A DNA stretch of 31,080 bases from Chloroflexota bacterium (GTDB lineage Bacteria > Chloroflexota > Anaerolineae > Anaerolineales > Anaerolineaceae), in contig JAJUJY010000034.1 of assembly GCA_029265085.1 (NCBI GenBank), forward strand, positions 1 through 31,080. The letters run 5' to 3'. The translations under genes and the position numbers were made by a program. Below the pieces are notes generated by a model, which was not told the DNA's origin, did not search any database, and saw only the letters and a list, made by a program, of their open reading frames with translations. Numbering within the stretch: position 1 is the stretch's first letter; the number at the start of each line of letters is the position of its first letter. This document shows positions 1 through 8,967 of the stretch, piece after piece.

Positions 1-408
1 AGCCCCCATAAATAAAATTAATAAACCCGTCAATTGGGCTGATTGCCCATTAAGATTCGCAGGTATCCATTCGGGAATCAATGGAATAAAGATCAAAGCC
101 ATGACCATAAACGGCATCGAAAAAACAATAAATGGCTTTCTGCGCCCCATCTTGGATTTCAAGCTGTCGCTCAACATTCCCACAAATGGCCCAATGATGA
201 GTGCAGCAATATTATCCAAAGTCATGAGAAAGCCTGTTACCACCGGAGTAAATCCAAAACCTAGTATTCCTATTCCGGCAGCAAAAGATGCATTACCTGC
301 CTGCAGATAAATTGGAACATACGAGTTGTAGATCATCCACATGACATCCAAGGAAGTGTAGATCAAAGAAACAAGGATAATACTCTTAATATCCAATTTG
401 AGTTTCAT
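1..408 (-). CDS. MFS transporter, N-terminal part (cut by window edge)
   Basis: An open frame of 136 codons runs from an ATG at 408 off the left edge with no stop. The start is supported by AAGGAG eight bases upstream. The product begins MKLKLDIKSIILVSLIYTSL and shows at least three hydrophobic helices. Between helices 2 and 3 is the loop GMLSDSLKSKMGRRKPFM, a clear match to MFS signature A (G-x3-D-x-R-G-R-R type). The spacing and the GRRKPF ending resemble the glycoside/pentoside/hexuronide or SLC45-like branch, so a sugar or glycoside substrate is plausible but not proven. It lies 194 bases downstream of the MalT-like regulator gene on the same strand, which suggests it may be a target or partner of that regulator. 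Only about a third of the protein is visible. Confidence 0.8.
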   Translation of the reverse strand, partial: MKLKLDIKSIILVSLIYTSLDVMWMIYNSYVPIYLQAGNASFAAGIGILGFGFTPVVTGFLMTLDNIAALIIGPFVGMLSDSLKSKMGRRKPFIVFSMPFMVMALIFIPLIPEWIPANLNGQSAQLTGLLILFMGA

Positions 409-552
409 CAGGCGGCTCCTTTTTGAGAGTACCCAGACAAGGATATATTTGCCAAATCGGATCAATCCATATTATTTTGATTAAGCAAAGGGATTACAGG
501 TGGAAATACCCATTCTATGGGACAAGACAAGGTTATTAACTTTATGAAAAAT

Positions 553-558
553 ATTATA
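553..558 (-). promoter_or_regulatory. -10-like box upstream of MFS gene
   Basis: A perfect TATAAT lies on the minus strand between the regulator gene and the MFS gene. The hexamer 17 bases upstream (TTTCCG) matches the -35 consensus at only three positions. The implied leader is about 135 nt. It suggests the transporter can be transcribed separately from the regulator. Call rests mainly on the -10 element. Confidence 0.3.
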
Positions 559-602
559 GGTGTCCAGCTTCTTTTCGGAAATTATCCTTTAAGGAGTATT
601 TT

Positions 603-3311
603 TTAAATCCACCCTTTCTCTCGTGCAATCCTGACAGCCTGCCTTCGCGAAGCTGCCCCGATTTTGCGATACATATTTGCCAGGTGTTTTTTTACAGTGG
701 CTAACGAAACAATTAGACGGTCAGCAATCTCATTGTTTGATTGCCCTTCTGCCAGATAAAAAAGGATCTCACGCTCTCGGCGGGTAACCACGTGCTGATC
801 TACAGACTGAGGCCCTGCTTGGACTGGATGACTTCCCTCCTGAGCAAACGACTTAATTAATTTATTGCAATAGGCATACGCTATTCGCCGTTGCGCTAAA
901 AGGAGCAGCAGATCCTTTACCTGGCCGCCCTCATCAAGAAATAATCGCTCATAACCATTAATTGCCCCAACCTGGAGCGCAGCAGCCATCTCTTTCAATG
1001 CAGCCTCTGTTTCCCCAATCATTTGAAAGGACAACCCTTTTAGGATTCTAAATTCAGTCCAAAGCAGGGGAGAATGTTCCGGGTCGAGATCATTAATTGC
1101 ATGGCTTAACATCTCAAGTATTTGTTGCGTATCGTCGTGGCAATTTAACGGATTTTTCCTTGCCAGTGCCATCTGGCAGCGGCTGCGCAAAAGTAAGCCA
1201 TACATTTGAAGCACTTTATTATGCGAGTTTCCAGCCTCAACAGGCGGATTCAACCATTGCTTTACCCGGCTGTTTAATCCCTGGCGCAGATCCACAAGAT
1301 TATAAAGATATTGAACAGTAAACTGGTTCCATGGAAGCGATACATCACGAGCAAACAATAGCGCCTGAGCTAATTCAACCCTCGCATTTTGCCATTCTTT
1401 AAGACCCATATAATAATGCGTTTTTAATATTGAAAAGGTGTACTTCTCGGTCTGGCTTAAGATCGGAGATTTCTCGGCTACCTGCTCAATAAATTGCCAG
1501 GCTATTTCTAACTTGTTTTTTTGCACAGCCATGATCCCCTGGCTGATTAATACTTGTGCTTTATAACAAAACAGCGAAGCAGAACCATCCAGCCATTCTT
1601 CTGGTTCTTCCAACAAAGCATTCGCCTCAACATACCTGCCCTGAGTAACATATTCATATATCAGAAGGGATTTGAAGTATTGAGAAAAAAATTGATTTCC
1701 TTTTAATCGGCTGGCGATATACCCTTCTTGCAAGACATTCATTGATGCGTGATAGTCGCCAATCAATTTATATTTTGTGCTCTGATGAATTCGATAAACC
1801 ATCTCTGCCAGAGCATGATTCTTTGTTTTTTCTTTTATCCTTTCCGGCAGATCAGAGAATGGAGGACAATGCACCAACCCTTCTAAGATTTCTATTTCCG
1901 TGTTCATTTGCTGGCACAAGTAAGGTTCATTGTCTAAATTATTCTGTTTATTGATAAGGCTGGTTTTCGCAATTTCTAACCATTCTTTATTGTTTTTTTC
2001 TCCGACAGTGGATCTAAGTAAAGTCAGCCCCCAGGTTGTGAGGATTGATAGCCATGGACTGTTCATAAACTCTTTCTCTGGCACTTGAACAAGCAGACTT
2101 AACACCAGAGGATAGGTCGTATTCCATACATCCTCATGGGTACCCCTCTCCATCAGATTCACAACCCGGCGATAATCCCCCGCTAACAAAGCCTGGTTCG
2201 CAGCATCCCGGGTTGCATTTTTCTGTTGTTCATACCAATTGCTTGCCAACAAACGGAGATGTTTTTCAGCTTCCAGCCCATCTTCATCAATCAATTTCCG
2301 GTTTAAAAAATCAACAAATAGTGCGTGGTAACGATACCAACGATGCTCATTATCCATGGCAGAAAGGAAAACATTCGCCTGGCATAATTCGTTTAATATC
2401 AAAGCGCTGTCATCTTGCTCACGAATAGCGTCACATATTTCCGGATTCAAGCGATTTAATATAGAGGTCTGCCGCAAAAAGCGCTGGATTTCAGGCGTCT
2501 GCTTCTGATACACCTCACAAATCAAATATTCCAATAATAAATTGTCATTTCCATTAATTTCATGGATCACATCATGTGGATCCATACCTGTATGAATCCG
2601 CCAGGTAGCCAGCTGGAGCGCCACAGCCCAACCTTCTGTACGATAGGCTAACTGTTCCGCTATTTTTCGATCGATCACACAATTAGCTTCTGCTTCAAGC
2701 AAGGCCAATGTTTCGCTATCCTGAAATCGCAAATCTCGCTGGGTTAATTCAGCGACCTGCCACTCCAACCGATAACGCACAATAGAAGATGTGGGGCGAA
2801 GGCGAGAACTGATCACAACTTGAAATGACTCAGGCAAACACCGTAAAAATAATTGAAATGGTTCGCTTGAGGTCCATGGATAATCATCCATCACCAACAC
2901 AATTCGTTCGGGGCCGACCAAACCAGCGATATCAGAGAGTATTTGCAACCAATCTTGCTGGTTTTGAGCCTGCTCAGATTGAATAGATAAAATTTTCAGT
3001 TTTTCGCAATCTGATACCAGGGAAGACATTAATAAGAAAACAAAAGTTTGAATACTAACTTCTTCTTTGTCAAATGAAATCCAACAAACATGGATTTTTT
3101 GATTTTGAATATATTGACTTTTATGAACCCACTCGCTCAGCAAGGTCGTTTTGCCGTAGCCAGCCGGAGTTGTAATAACTACCATCCGGCTGCTATGCGA
3201 GAGAAAAATATCGATCGTATCGACCAATCTCGGACGCGCAATATGCCGCCGGCTTAATGGTGGAACTGTAAGTTTAGAAGTTATAAAAGGTATCCTGGAC
3301 ACAATATCCAC
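603..3311 (-). CDS. MalT-like STAND ATPase, LuxR-family transcriptional regulator
   Basis: Large (about 900 aa) signal-dependent activator of the MalT/LuxR class. Residues 48-56 carry a Walker A motif (TPAGYGKTT) and 137-143 a Walker B (VLVMDD), giving an NTPase-type switch domain. The middle 400 residues are helical repeat-like sequence of the TPR type that usually binds ligand and mediates oligomerisation. The last 62 residues form a LuxR helix-turn-helix (TRREREILFYLAEGQSNNEIA...). In this family ATP and a ligand, often a sugar derivative, trigger multimerisation and activation; the ligand here is unknown. The longest frame starts with GTG at 3311, which has no clear Shine-Dalgarno. A GTG at 3302 has GTGGA five bases upstream and is an equally good start. 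Transcribed after the hydrolase gene (68-base gap) and before the MFS gene. Confidence 0.9.
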   Translation of the reverse strand: MDIVSRIPFITSKLTVPPLSRRHIARPRLVDTIDIFLSHSSRMVVITTPAGYGKTTLLSEWVHKSQYIQNQKIHVCWISFDKEEVSIQTFVFLLMSSLVSDCEKLKILSIQSEQAQNQQDWLQILSDIAGLVGPERIVLVMDDYPWTSSEPFQLFLRCLPESFQVVISSRLRPTSSIVRYRLEWQVAELTQRDLRFQDSETLALLEAEANCVIDRKIAEQLAYRTEGWAVALQLATWRIHTGMDPHDVIHEINGNDNLLLEYLICEVYQKQTPEIQRFLRQTSILNRLNPEICDAIREQDDSALILNELCQANVFLSAMDNEHRWYRYHALFVDFLNRKLIDEDGLEAEKHLRLLASNWYEQQKNATRDAANQALLAGDYRRVVNLMERGTHEDVWNTTYPLVLSLLVQVPEKEFMNSPWLSILTTWGLTLLRSTVGEKNNKEWLEIAKTSLINKQNNLDNEPYLCQQMNTEIEILEGLVHCPPFSDLPERIKEKTKNHALAEMVYRIHQSTKYKLIGDYHASMNVLQEGYIASRLKGNQFFSQYFKSLLIYEYVTQGRYVEANALLEEPEEWLDGSASLFCYKAQVLISQGIMAVQKNKLEIAWQFIEQVAEKSPILSQTEKYTFSILKTHYYMGLKEWQNARVELAQALLFARDVSLPWNQFTVQYLYNLVDLRQGLNSRVKQWLNPPVEAGNSHNKVLQMYGLLLRSRCQMALARKNPLNCHDDTQQILEMLSHAINDLDPEHSPLLWTEFRILKGLSFQMIGETEAALKEMAAALQVGAINGYERLFLDEGGQVKDLLLLLAQRRIAYAYCNKLIKSFAQEGSHPVQAGPQSVDQHVVTRREREILFYLAEGQSNNEIADRLIVSLATVKKHLANMYRKIGAASRRQAVRIAREKGWI

Positions 3312-3315
3312 TCAT

Positions 3316-3329
3316 TTGATCATGATCAA
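3316..3329. promoter_or_regulatory. FNR/CRP-type palindrome before the regulator gene
   Basis: TTGATCATGATCAA is a perfect 14-base palindrome that fits the FNR consensus TTGAT-N4-ATCAA exactly. It sits 4 bases from the GTG at 3311. A weak promoter, TTGAGT (3370-3375) with 18 bases to TACGAT (3346-3351), lies just upstream, so the palindrome would fall shortly after the transcription start, a position typical of repression. The match is seen; binding by an FNR/CRP-family protein is inference. Confidence 0.4.
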
Positions 3330-3379
3330 TATCTCGTGTGCAGCTATCGTACGTTTTAACACAGTGAAAACTCAAATAT

Positions 3380-4528
3380 TTATTTGAAATCAGCAAGGTT
3401 ATTGGTGCCATTCAGCACATCTTCCAACAAAATTTGCTGCATTTTTTCCGGTTCTTCATTCTTAGGGCTATGGGCGGAATTAGCAAAGGTATAAAACCCC
3501 TTCAACGGTGCTTTTATTTTCTCAAAATAGGATTTTGCCAATGAGTAAGAGCAGGTGTAATCGTGGATACCGTGAAAGAAATAAACTGGAATGGTCAACT
3601 CTGTTACCTGGGTTGATAAATCTGTAATTAAAATTTCATCCCATACAATACTCACTCCTGCCTGAGATTTGGCACGCCAAAGGTTAATCTTTTCCATCAA
3701 GGAATACTCTCGGGTTGCTAATGAAGGAAGGAATATTCCTGTGATAACCGAAGCCATATCATGCGTGGTACCAATTCCCAGGCTGTGCATAGCCGGATCG
3801 CGCAGCTTTATATATTCAACAGGCGTACCTTCAGCCATTGTTACAGGAGCTGCCTCGAGTTTAGCCACCATTTGAGTATTTCCTTGGGCTTTAAACTGCT
3901 CCAACATATACTCATAAGCCATTTGTTCAGATTTCAATTGATAGGATATTTGTGCCTCGGCCAGGTAAGCATGGTAAAGCGATGGAGCGCGGGAAGCTGC
4001 CTGGATAGCAATAAAAGTTCCTCCCGAATGCCCCATGATGTAGATTTTGTCCTTATCAAAACGCTGGCGTAGATAATTCGTCACCTCCAGTGTGTCAGAG
4101 ATCAACTGATCCATCGTCATCGTTTCCCTGGGAATATCAGCACTGTAAGAAATACCAGAGCCGCGTTGTTCCCACCACACAACCGTGAAATGATCTTCCA
4201 GTCCAGTCGGATATTTCTTTGCTAAAAAATATTCTGGCATGCCACCGTGCAGAAAAAGAAGCACCGGATGGGAAACATCTTTGCTCTGGATAAACATTCC
4301 TTGCTTTACGCCATTGATGTTGACAAAAACCTTTTCCGAAATGCTTCCCGACATTAGTCTTCCATTCGTATCGACAAAAGGCTCAGGTTTTCCGGGGCTC
4401 AAGACCAAAAGCACGCCAAAGCCAATGAATAAAATTACAAACAACATAGAAAGTATTCCCCATATCATACGGCCTGCCTTTCGCACGAAAAACTGAAAAG
4501 AAAATTGATAGGAATCATTTGGCGTCAT
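3380..4528 (-). CDS. Membrane-anchored alpha/beta hydrolase (proline iminopeptidase-like)
   Basis: Encodes 382 residues when started at the ATG at 4528, which has GGAG nine bases upstream; the longer frame would start at a TTG at 4543 that itself lies in the Shine-Dalgarno region. One membrane helix spans about residues 22-43, so the catalytic domain probably lies outside the membrane. The alpha/beta hydrolase signs are HGG at 94-96 (oxyanion region), WWEQRGSG near 118-125, the nucleophile elbow GHSGG with Ser168, and likely Asp323 (GIHDY) and His353 (SAHSP) completing the triad. The DQRGSG-like and GHSGG motifs resemble the S33 peptidase/epoxide hydrolase group, but substrate cannot be deduced. 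It lies immediately upstream of the MalT-like regulator on the same strand and may be co-transcribed with it. Confidence 0.85.
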   Translation of the reverse strand: MTPNDSYQFSFQFFVRKAGRMIWGILSMLFVILFIGFGVLLVLSPGKPEPFVDTNGRLMSGSISEKVFVNINGVKQGMFIQSKDVSHPVLLFLHGGMPEYFLAKKYPTGLEDHFTVVWWEQRGSGISYSADIPRETMTMDQLISDTLEVTNYLRQRFDKDKIYIMGHSGGTFIAIQAASRAPSLYHAYLAEAQISYQLKSEQMAYEYMLEQFKAQGNTQMVAKLEAAPVTMAEGTPVEYIKLRDPAMHSLGIGTTHDMASVITGIFLPSLATREYSLMEKINLWRAKSQAGVSIVWDEILITDLSTQVTELTIPVYFFHGIHDYTCSYSLAKSYFEKIKAPLKGFYTFANSAHSPKNEEPEKMQQILLEDVLNGTNNLADFK

Positions 4529-4604
4529 TTTCTTAATCTCCAATTATGAGGTTGAATTATTCAACCCTTTACCGATAATACTTTTAAAAATCAGGTAAAT
4601 ATCT

Positions 4605-4820
4605 TTACTCAAATCTTCTGAGATATAATAAAGTCAAATTCAGATCACGCATCCAATCGAGTAATCCATACAGCGCTGTTTTATCTTTCAGACATCCAAT
4701 TATTCTGGTATTTCCTGTTCCCGTTCGTGAAATCTCAAAATTATCAAACCAATCTGACCAGGATGAGTCGATTGGTTCTTTGACTAAGATTTCATAAAAA
4801 TCCCCAAATGATTGATCCAT
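4605..4820 (-). CDS. Conserved small protein, unknown function (71 aa)
   Basis: The frame is open from 4868, but the ATG at 4820 has AAGGG eight bases upstream and gives a product beginning MDQSFGDFYEILVKEPIDSS. I resemble it to a family of roughly 65-75-residue proteins in actinobacteria and Chloroflexota that start YEIRVKG-like, contain a WSDWF patch (here SWSDWFDNF), and end in a 'alLhGLLdkiRDLgl.Ll.v.R' segment (here ALYGLLDWMRDLNLTLLYLRR). Their role is not known to me. It is the first minus-strand gene of the cluster and is divergent from the second regulator gene across about 115 bases, so both could share a control region. Family recognition is from memory of the pattern, not from a search. 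Confidence 0.6.
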   Translation of the reverse strand: MDQSFGDFYEILVKEPIDSSWSDWFDNFEISRTGTGNTRIIGCLKDKTALYGLLDWMRDLNLTLLYLRRFE

Positions 4821-4936
4821 GTGCTTATCCCTTGATTTCACTATAATGGACCCTGCCAACTCATTCATCTGCCAAAGGTTATATAAGGGTTGATTTAAGG
4901 GATGAGAAACCCGGCATTGACTGGATAAGACGAGAT

Positions 4937-7732
4937 ATGGAACCCATCCTGATTACAAAATTTCATATACCGCCTATCCACCCGAACAGCATTTCACGAA
5001 CCCATTTAATCCAAAAATTGGATGAGAACTTATGGTATTGTAAAGATTTGCGCTTTATGCGCTGCCTGACCCTTATTGCCGCCCCAGCCGGCTATGGAAA
5101 AAGCACACTTCTATGTGAATGGCTCAGCAGTTATAAACACCCGGTAGCATGGATAACTTTTGAGGAATCCGACAATGATCCACTCCGATTCCTCCAATAT
5201 GTGATCGCGGCTTTGCAAAATATTCACCCCGGCTTTGGGGCAGCAGAGCTGAATATTATTCAGTCAATTCAGTCTGCAGATTTAGACAGCATTATTGCGA
5301 GTGTTATTTCATCGATAGAAAATGAAATTGCACGAATTGCCCAACCCTTATTCCTGGTTTTCGATGATTATCATACCCTTCAAGACCTGAGAATTCACCA
5401 GATAGTTAAGCATATGCTGGATCATCTGCCGGAAAATCTGTCTATAGTTATTGCTACCCGAGCAGACCCCCCACTGCAGCTCTCACGGCTCCGTGGTAGG
5501 AGGCAGATGATTGAGGTGCGCGCGAACGATCTCAGATTTACTGGCAGCGAAGCAGCTACTTTTTTCCGGCAAGTTATGCACCTGAATCTTAGCGATTCAG
5601 ATATTGCAATCTTGATGGAGAATACAGAAGGCTGGATTGCAGGGCTTCAGATGGCTGCTTTAGCGATGCAAGGGCAAGACGATCCAGCCGATTTGATCAA
5701 CAATTTTAATGGGCGAGAACGTTTTATTATTGATTATCTTTTTGACGAGGTATTAAATCGACAGCCTATTGATATTCAAAATTTTCTTATTCAAACCTCA
5801 ATACTGGAACGCATGTGTGGATCATTGTGCGATGCAGTTTTGAGCAACCTGTCCAAGGATGGCTCAACTGGGTTTACTTCATTTCAAACAGATTTAACAA
5901 CAAGCCAGGAAGTCCTTGAATATCTCGACCGGTCTAATTTATTCATCGTGCCATTAGACCACGAGCGTCGGTACTTTCGATACCACCATCTTTTTGCGGA
6001 TCTTTTGCGCCACCGTTTAAACCGCCAATTTCCAGATTTGGTCACCTTTTTGCATGCCCGAGCAGCTCAATGGTTTGATAATCAGGATGATACTTCTGCT
6101 GCATTTACACACTGGATTGCTGCCAAAGAATATTTAAAAGCCTCCGATCTAATTATTCGAAGCGGCTATCAACGAATTAAAATGGGCAATATTTCTCAAT
6201 TGCTCACCTGGCTGCAGAAGATTCCCCTAGAAATTACTTTTTCAAAACCATGGCTCTGCGTTTTTAATAGTTGGATCCTAATTTTCACAGGTCATTTTTC
6301 GGAAGCCGAAACGTATTTGTCTGCAGCTGAAAGAGTTTTACTGCCTATCAACCAATCTTCTACTCCAGAAATTCTGGAACAGTACGGGCATATAGCAGCT
6401 GCTCGCGAATACCTGGCTTCCCGCAACCAGGATACCGGTAAAATCACCTATTATGCAAACCTGGCTTTAAAGTATGTAGCTTTAGACGATTTGCTCATCC
6501 GCAGTCTGATCTCCTTGTTCCTCGGTACTGGAAGATATTTATCAGACCAGTACGATCTGGCGCAAGAAGCCTGGATTGAAGCAGCCCGGCTAGGAAAACT
6601 AGATGGAAACACAATCATATCGGTCAATGCACTATGTTCCCTGGCTGAGCTTTACCACATCCGCGGAAAGCTGCAGAACGCCTTTGAGATATACCAGGAA
6701 GCAGCCCAATTAGCTTGCGATGGTAAGGGAAAACCATACCCTGTGGCAGCAGAAGTGTATGTTGGAAGAGCTCGTTTGTATTATGAATGGCATGATTTTC
6801 AGGCAGCAGAGGCTGATCTATATACGGCGTCTCAAATATTCAAACTGTACCCCAACTTTGATTTACAAGTGGAATACGCCATAACCTTATCCCGTTTGCG
6901 GCTTGCCCAAGGTGATCTTGTTGCAGCAAACAAACTCATCCTGGAAATAACTCAAACCGATAGACAGGCGAATTCCAAGACCTCCACGGCCCTTTTGGCT
7001 GCCCAAATCTACCTCTATCGCAAAATGGGTGACCTGGTGATGGTAAAGCAGGTAATAGAACACAGGGATTGGGAGTTGGCAAACAAAAACCTTTTCTTAT
7101 GGGCAGATGCTTTTATAGAATTTGCGCAAGTTATGACAGCCCAACAAGAATTTGACTCGGCACATTGCCTGCTTGAAGAAATCCGGTTGAAATTAGAACC
7201 TTTTGGGTTCTGGAAACATATTCTAAAAACTATGATCGTTCAGGCTTGCATACTCGATCAACAAGATAAACACGATCTGGCTTTGGCACAAATGCAACAT
7301 GCATTGACTTTGGCCGAGCCTGAAAAATATGTTCACCTCTTTATAGACGAAGGAGAAGCCGCTAAATCCCTGATCGCAAAATGTGGATCCGGCAGTTCAT
7401 CAACAACAGATATCCATCGCTGGATTTCTTATAAAGAAAAGCTAATGGCTGCTTTTAAAAACACACCCGCTGAACGAAGCATTCCAAATCAGAAAAAAGA
7501 TATACAATACCCTGGACTGATTGAACCCTTAACTGAACGGGAACTGGAAGTGCTCCAGCTTATTACAGACGGTCTTTCAAATAAAGAAATAGCCAATAAA
7601 CTTGTGGTAACCGTAGGAACCGTAAAAACCCACACATCCAATATTTACAGCAAACTAAATGTACAGGGCAGAACAAAAGCCATTGCGAAAGCCCGAGAAT
7701 TACACCTCATACATGATACACCTCACACATAA
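4937..7732 (+). CDS. MalT-like STAND ATPase, LuxR-family transcriptional regulator (second copy)
   Basis: A 931-residue protein with the same architecture as the regulator at 603-3311 but clearly diverged. Walker A is at 49-57 (APAGYGKST), Walker B at 138-144 (LFLVFDD), and a LuxR helix-turn-helix occupies the last 69 residues ([20 protein letters not shown]...[14 protein letters not shown]). The central part is TPR-like helical repeat, with recognisable segments such as [21 protein letters not shown]. The N-terminal segment 'LITKFHIPP...[10 protein letters not shown]' is the usual lead-in of this family. It is the only protein-coding gene called on the plus strand in the window and is divergent from the small protein and hydrolase genes, a common layout for a regulator and its targets. 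The ribosome binding site before the ATG is weak (GACGAG). Ligand and targets are unknown. Confidence 0.92.
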   Translation: MEPILITKFHIPPIHPNSISRTHLIQKLDENLWYCKDLRFMRCLTLIAAPAGYGKSTLLCEWLSSYKHPVAWITFEESDNDPLRFLQYVIAALQNIHPGFGAAELNIIQSIQSADLDSIIASVISSIENEIARIAQPLFLVFDDYHTLQDLRIHQIVKHMLDHLPENLSIVIATRADPPLQLSRLRGRRQMIEVRANDLRFTGSEAATFFRQVMHLNLSDSDIAILMENTEGWIAGLQMAALAMQGQDDPADLINNFNGRERFIIDYLFDEVLNRQPIDIQNFLIQTSILERMCGSLCDAVLSNLSKDGSTGFTSFQTDLTTSQEVLEYLDRSNLFIVPLDHERRYFRYHHLFADLLRHRLNRQFPDLVTFLHARAAQWFDNQDDTSAAFTHWIAAKEYLKASDLIIRSGYQRIKMGNISQLLTWLQKIPLEITFSKPWLCVFNSWILIFTGHFSEAETYLSAAERVLLPINQSSTPEILEQYGHIAAAREYLASRNQDTGKITYYANLALKYVALDDLLIRSLISLFLGTGRYLSDQYDLAQEAWIEAARLGKLDGNTIISVNALCSLAELYHIRGKLQNAFEIYQEAAQLACDGKGKPYPVAAEVYVGRARLYYEWHDFQAAEADLYTASQIFKLYPNFDLQVEYAITLSRLRLAQGDLVAANKLILEITQTDRQANSKTSTALLAAQIYLYRKMGDLVMVKQVIEHRDWELANKNLFLWADAFIEFAQVMTAQQEFDSAHCLLEEIRLKLEPFGFWKHILKTMIVQACILDQQDKHDLALAQMQHALTLAEPEKYVHLFIDEGEAAKSLIAKCGSGSSSTTDIHRWISYKEKLMAAFKNTPAERSIPNQKKDIQYPGLIEPLTERELEVLQLITDGLSNKEIANKLVVTVGTVKTHTSNIYSKLNVQGRTKAIAKARELHLIHDTPHT

Positions 7733-8094
7733 GGAATTCCCTTGTTCATGAAATCCTGCTGGTTTTTTGAATTACCCAAGATTTTGGATTGCGTGTCATA
7801 TATGATCGGCTAAAAGTTATGACGGATTTTTAATAAACACAGAACGGAATTACACCCATCATCCAAAAACGAATACTTATATTGGCAAAGAAGTAATCCA
7901 TCTTCCTTAACGATTGCAACGAATCGTTTGAACAACCAGGAATTTGCATGCCGCCTCTCCGCTCATTTTCGAGAGAATCAAATGAATTGACGGCGAGAAT
8001 GTACAATCACCGCGCAGGTTGGACCTTACGATGAATTACAACACCAGATGATATTTACATTATGCAAGGGGGTAATTAGAAAAAAAATTCAAGG
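7733..8094. other. Intergenic region between regulator gene and tRNA-Arg
   Basis: No supportable gene. The two genes converge here. A perfect 7-bp inverted repeat (AACGATT-6-AATCGTT, 7909-7928) is present but has no T run. No intrinsic terminator for the plus-strand regulator was found; the segment is otherwise AT-rich and featureless apart from the A/T run at 8080-8087 next to the tRNA. Confidence 0.5.
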
Positions 8095-8167
8095 TGCCCC
8101 CGCCGAGGGTCGAACTCGGAACCTCCAGATTCGAAGTCTGTCACTCTGTCCATTGAGCTACGGGGGC
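8095..8167 (-). tRNA. tRNA-Arg (anticodon UCG)
   Basis: A 73-base cloverleaf can be drawn by hand on the minus strand. The acceptor stem is GCCCCCG/CGGGGGC with discriminator A. The D arm is GCTC/GAGT with an eight-base loop. The anticodon loop is CTTCGAA, giving UCG at 34-36, which reads CGA and related arginine codons. The T arm is CCGAG-TTCGACC-CTCGG, perfect. The anticodon stem has four pairs plus an A27-G43 mismatch. The 3' CCA is not encoded in full (CCT follows). A run of eight T lies seven bases past the CACC on the transcribed strand (8080-8087) and may end transcription. It starts 13 bases after the cupin gene on the same strand, so the two may share a transcript. Confidence 0.95.
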
Positions 8168-8179
8168 GATTTGTCCCGA

Positions 8180-8707
8180 TTATACCGCAGAATCAGGATT
8201 TGTGAGCATCCGGATGCGCTCAGCCTCCGCCGGGTAAGCCGCCAGCAGCGGCTCAAGTACGCCGAGGATAAAATCTTCATCGGTGTAGCCCGGTGCCATC
8301 GTCGAGCCAATCAGCCCGTAGCGCCCACCGGGCAGTACGCGCGTGCCTTGCCAGACACCCGCCGGAACCACCAACTGCACCTGCTGGCCGCCCAAAATAT
8401 CCTGCCCCAGCACCATCGTGCGGCTGGAACCGTCCGGGTAAAGCAGCAGCGTTTCCAGCGGATCCCCTTTGTAAAAATGGAGAATCTCGTCAGTCGGCAG
8501 GGTATGCAGCGCAGAAAAATTTTCCGGTTCCGCTGTCAGCAGGTAATATATGGCGGTGCCCCAGGGTTTCTCACCGGTCACCCCCTGCGGCAGCGCTCCC
8601 GCAGGGACGCTCCCGGCCGAGCGGTACGATTGGCGGAACAGGCCGCCTTCTAACGGCAGTGGTTTCAGGTCCAGGATTTCAATCAGGCGGCGAATTTCTT
8701 CATCCAT
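8180..8707 (-). CDS. Cupin_5 / DUF985 family protein
   Basis: Encodes 175 residues, a normal length for the DUF985 (Cupin_5) family. The diagnostic stretch is HTLPTDEILHFYKGDPLE at residues 68-85, matching the family pattern 'H..dsDEiwHfyaGdpLe', with His68, Glu74 and His77 as likely metal or structural residues. Flanking family features are the N-terminal 'LpleGGlfRqsYRS' and 'TAIYYLL'. Several members are thought to be small-molecule binding or sugar epimerase-like cupins, but no reaction is established, so none is given. The ATG start has GGAG seven bases upstream. It lies directly before tRNA-Arg and has a TATAAT at 8761-8766 upstream, so it is probably an independent unit together with the tRNA. 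Confidence 0.88.
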   Translation of the reverse strand: MDEEIRRLIEILDLKPLPLEGGLFRQSYRSAGSVPAGALPQGVTGEKPWGTAIYYLLTAEPENFSALHTLPTDEILHFYKGDPLETLLLYPDGSSRTMVLGQDILGGQQVQLVVPAGVWQGTRVLPGGRYGLIGSTMAPGYTDEDFILGVLEPLLAAYPAEAERIRMLTNPDSAV

Positions 8708-8760
8708 GCAGTTTCTCCATCAAATTTGGGTCAGCAGCTGCCCGAAAGGGAAGTTTGGGT

Positions 8761-8766
8761 ATTATA
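8761..8766 (-). promoter_or_regulatory. -10 box of the cupin/tRNA-Arg unit
   Basis: TATAAT on the minus strand, about 54 bases before the cupin ATG. No convincing -35 hexamer is found 16-18 bases upstream, so the promoter may be weak or activator dependent. Confidence 0.35.
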
Positions 8767-8838
8767 GCCGATCTTTTAGCCAGATGGATGGGACTGTAAT
8801 ACATTGTACAACAATTATTAATGTTTGATTAGAATATG

Positions 8839-8967
8839 TTGTAATTATACCAATATTGTCGTAAAATAATTTCAACAGGGTGTTTTCTCTCCGAGGGTTG
8901 AAAGAGGTTTGTGGGATTGGGAGTTGGTTGAAGACACGAGCCGTTGCGCGAACGGCTCGTGTCGTTT
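8839..8967 (+). ncRNA. Candidate small RNA: promoter, about 60-nt body, terminator hairpin
   Basis: TTGTAA (8839-8844) and TAAAAT (8862-8867) are spaced by exactly 17 bases, predicting a start near 8874. About 60 bases later there is a perfect 13-bp stem, GACACGAGCCGTT (8933-8945) and its complement (8951-8963), with loop GCGCG, followed by GTTTTAAT. The T run exists only in the plus-strand direction, so this hairpin does not suit the minus-strand kinase gene that ends at 9121. A transcript of about 94 nt would result. The hairpin is certain; the small-RNA reading is inference, and the T run is short. Confidence 0.3.

Noticed and set aside
8048..8653. Plus-strand open frame of 201 codons across tRNA-Arg and the cupin gene
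   Set aside because: It reads antisense through a tRNA and a recognised Cupin_5 gene, has no ribosome binding site, and its product is Arg/Pro/Gln-rich shadow sequence.
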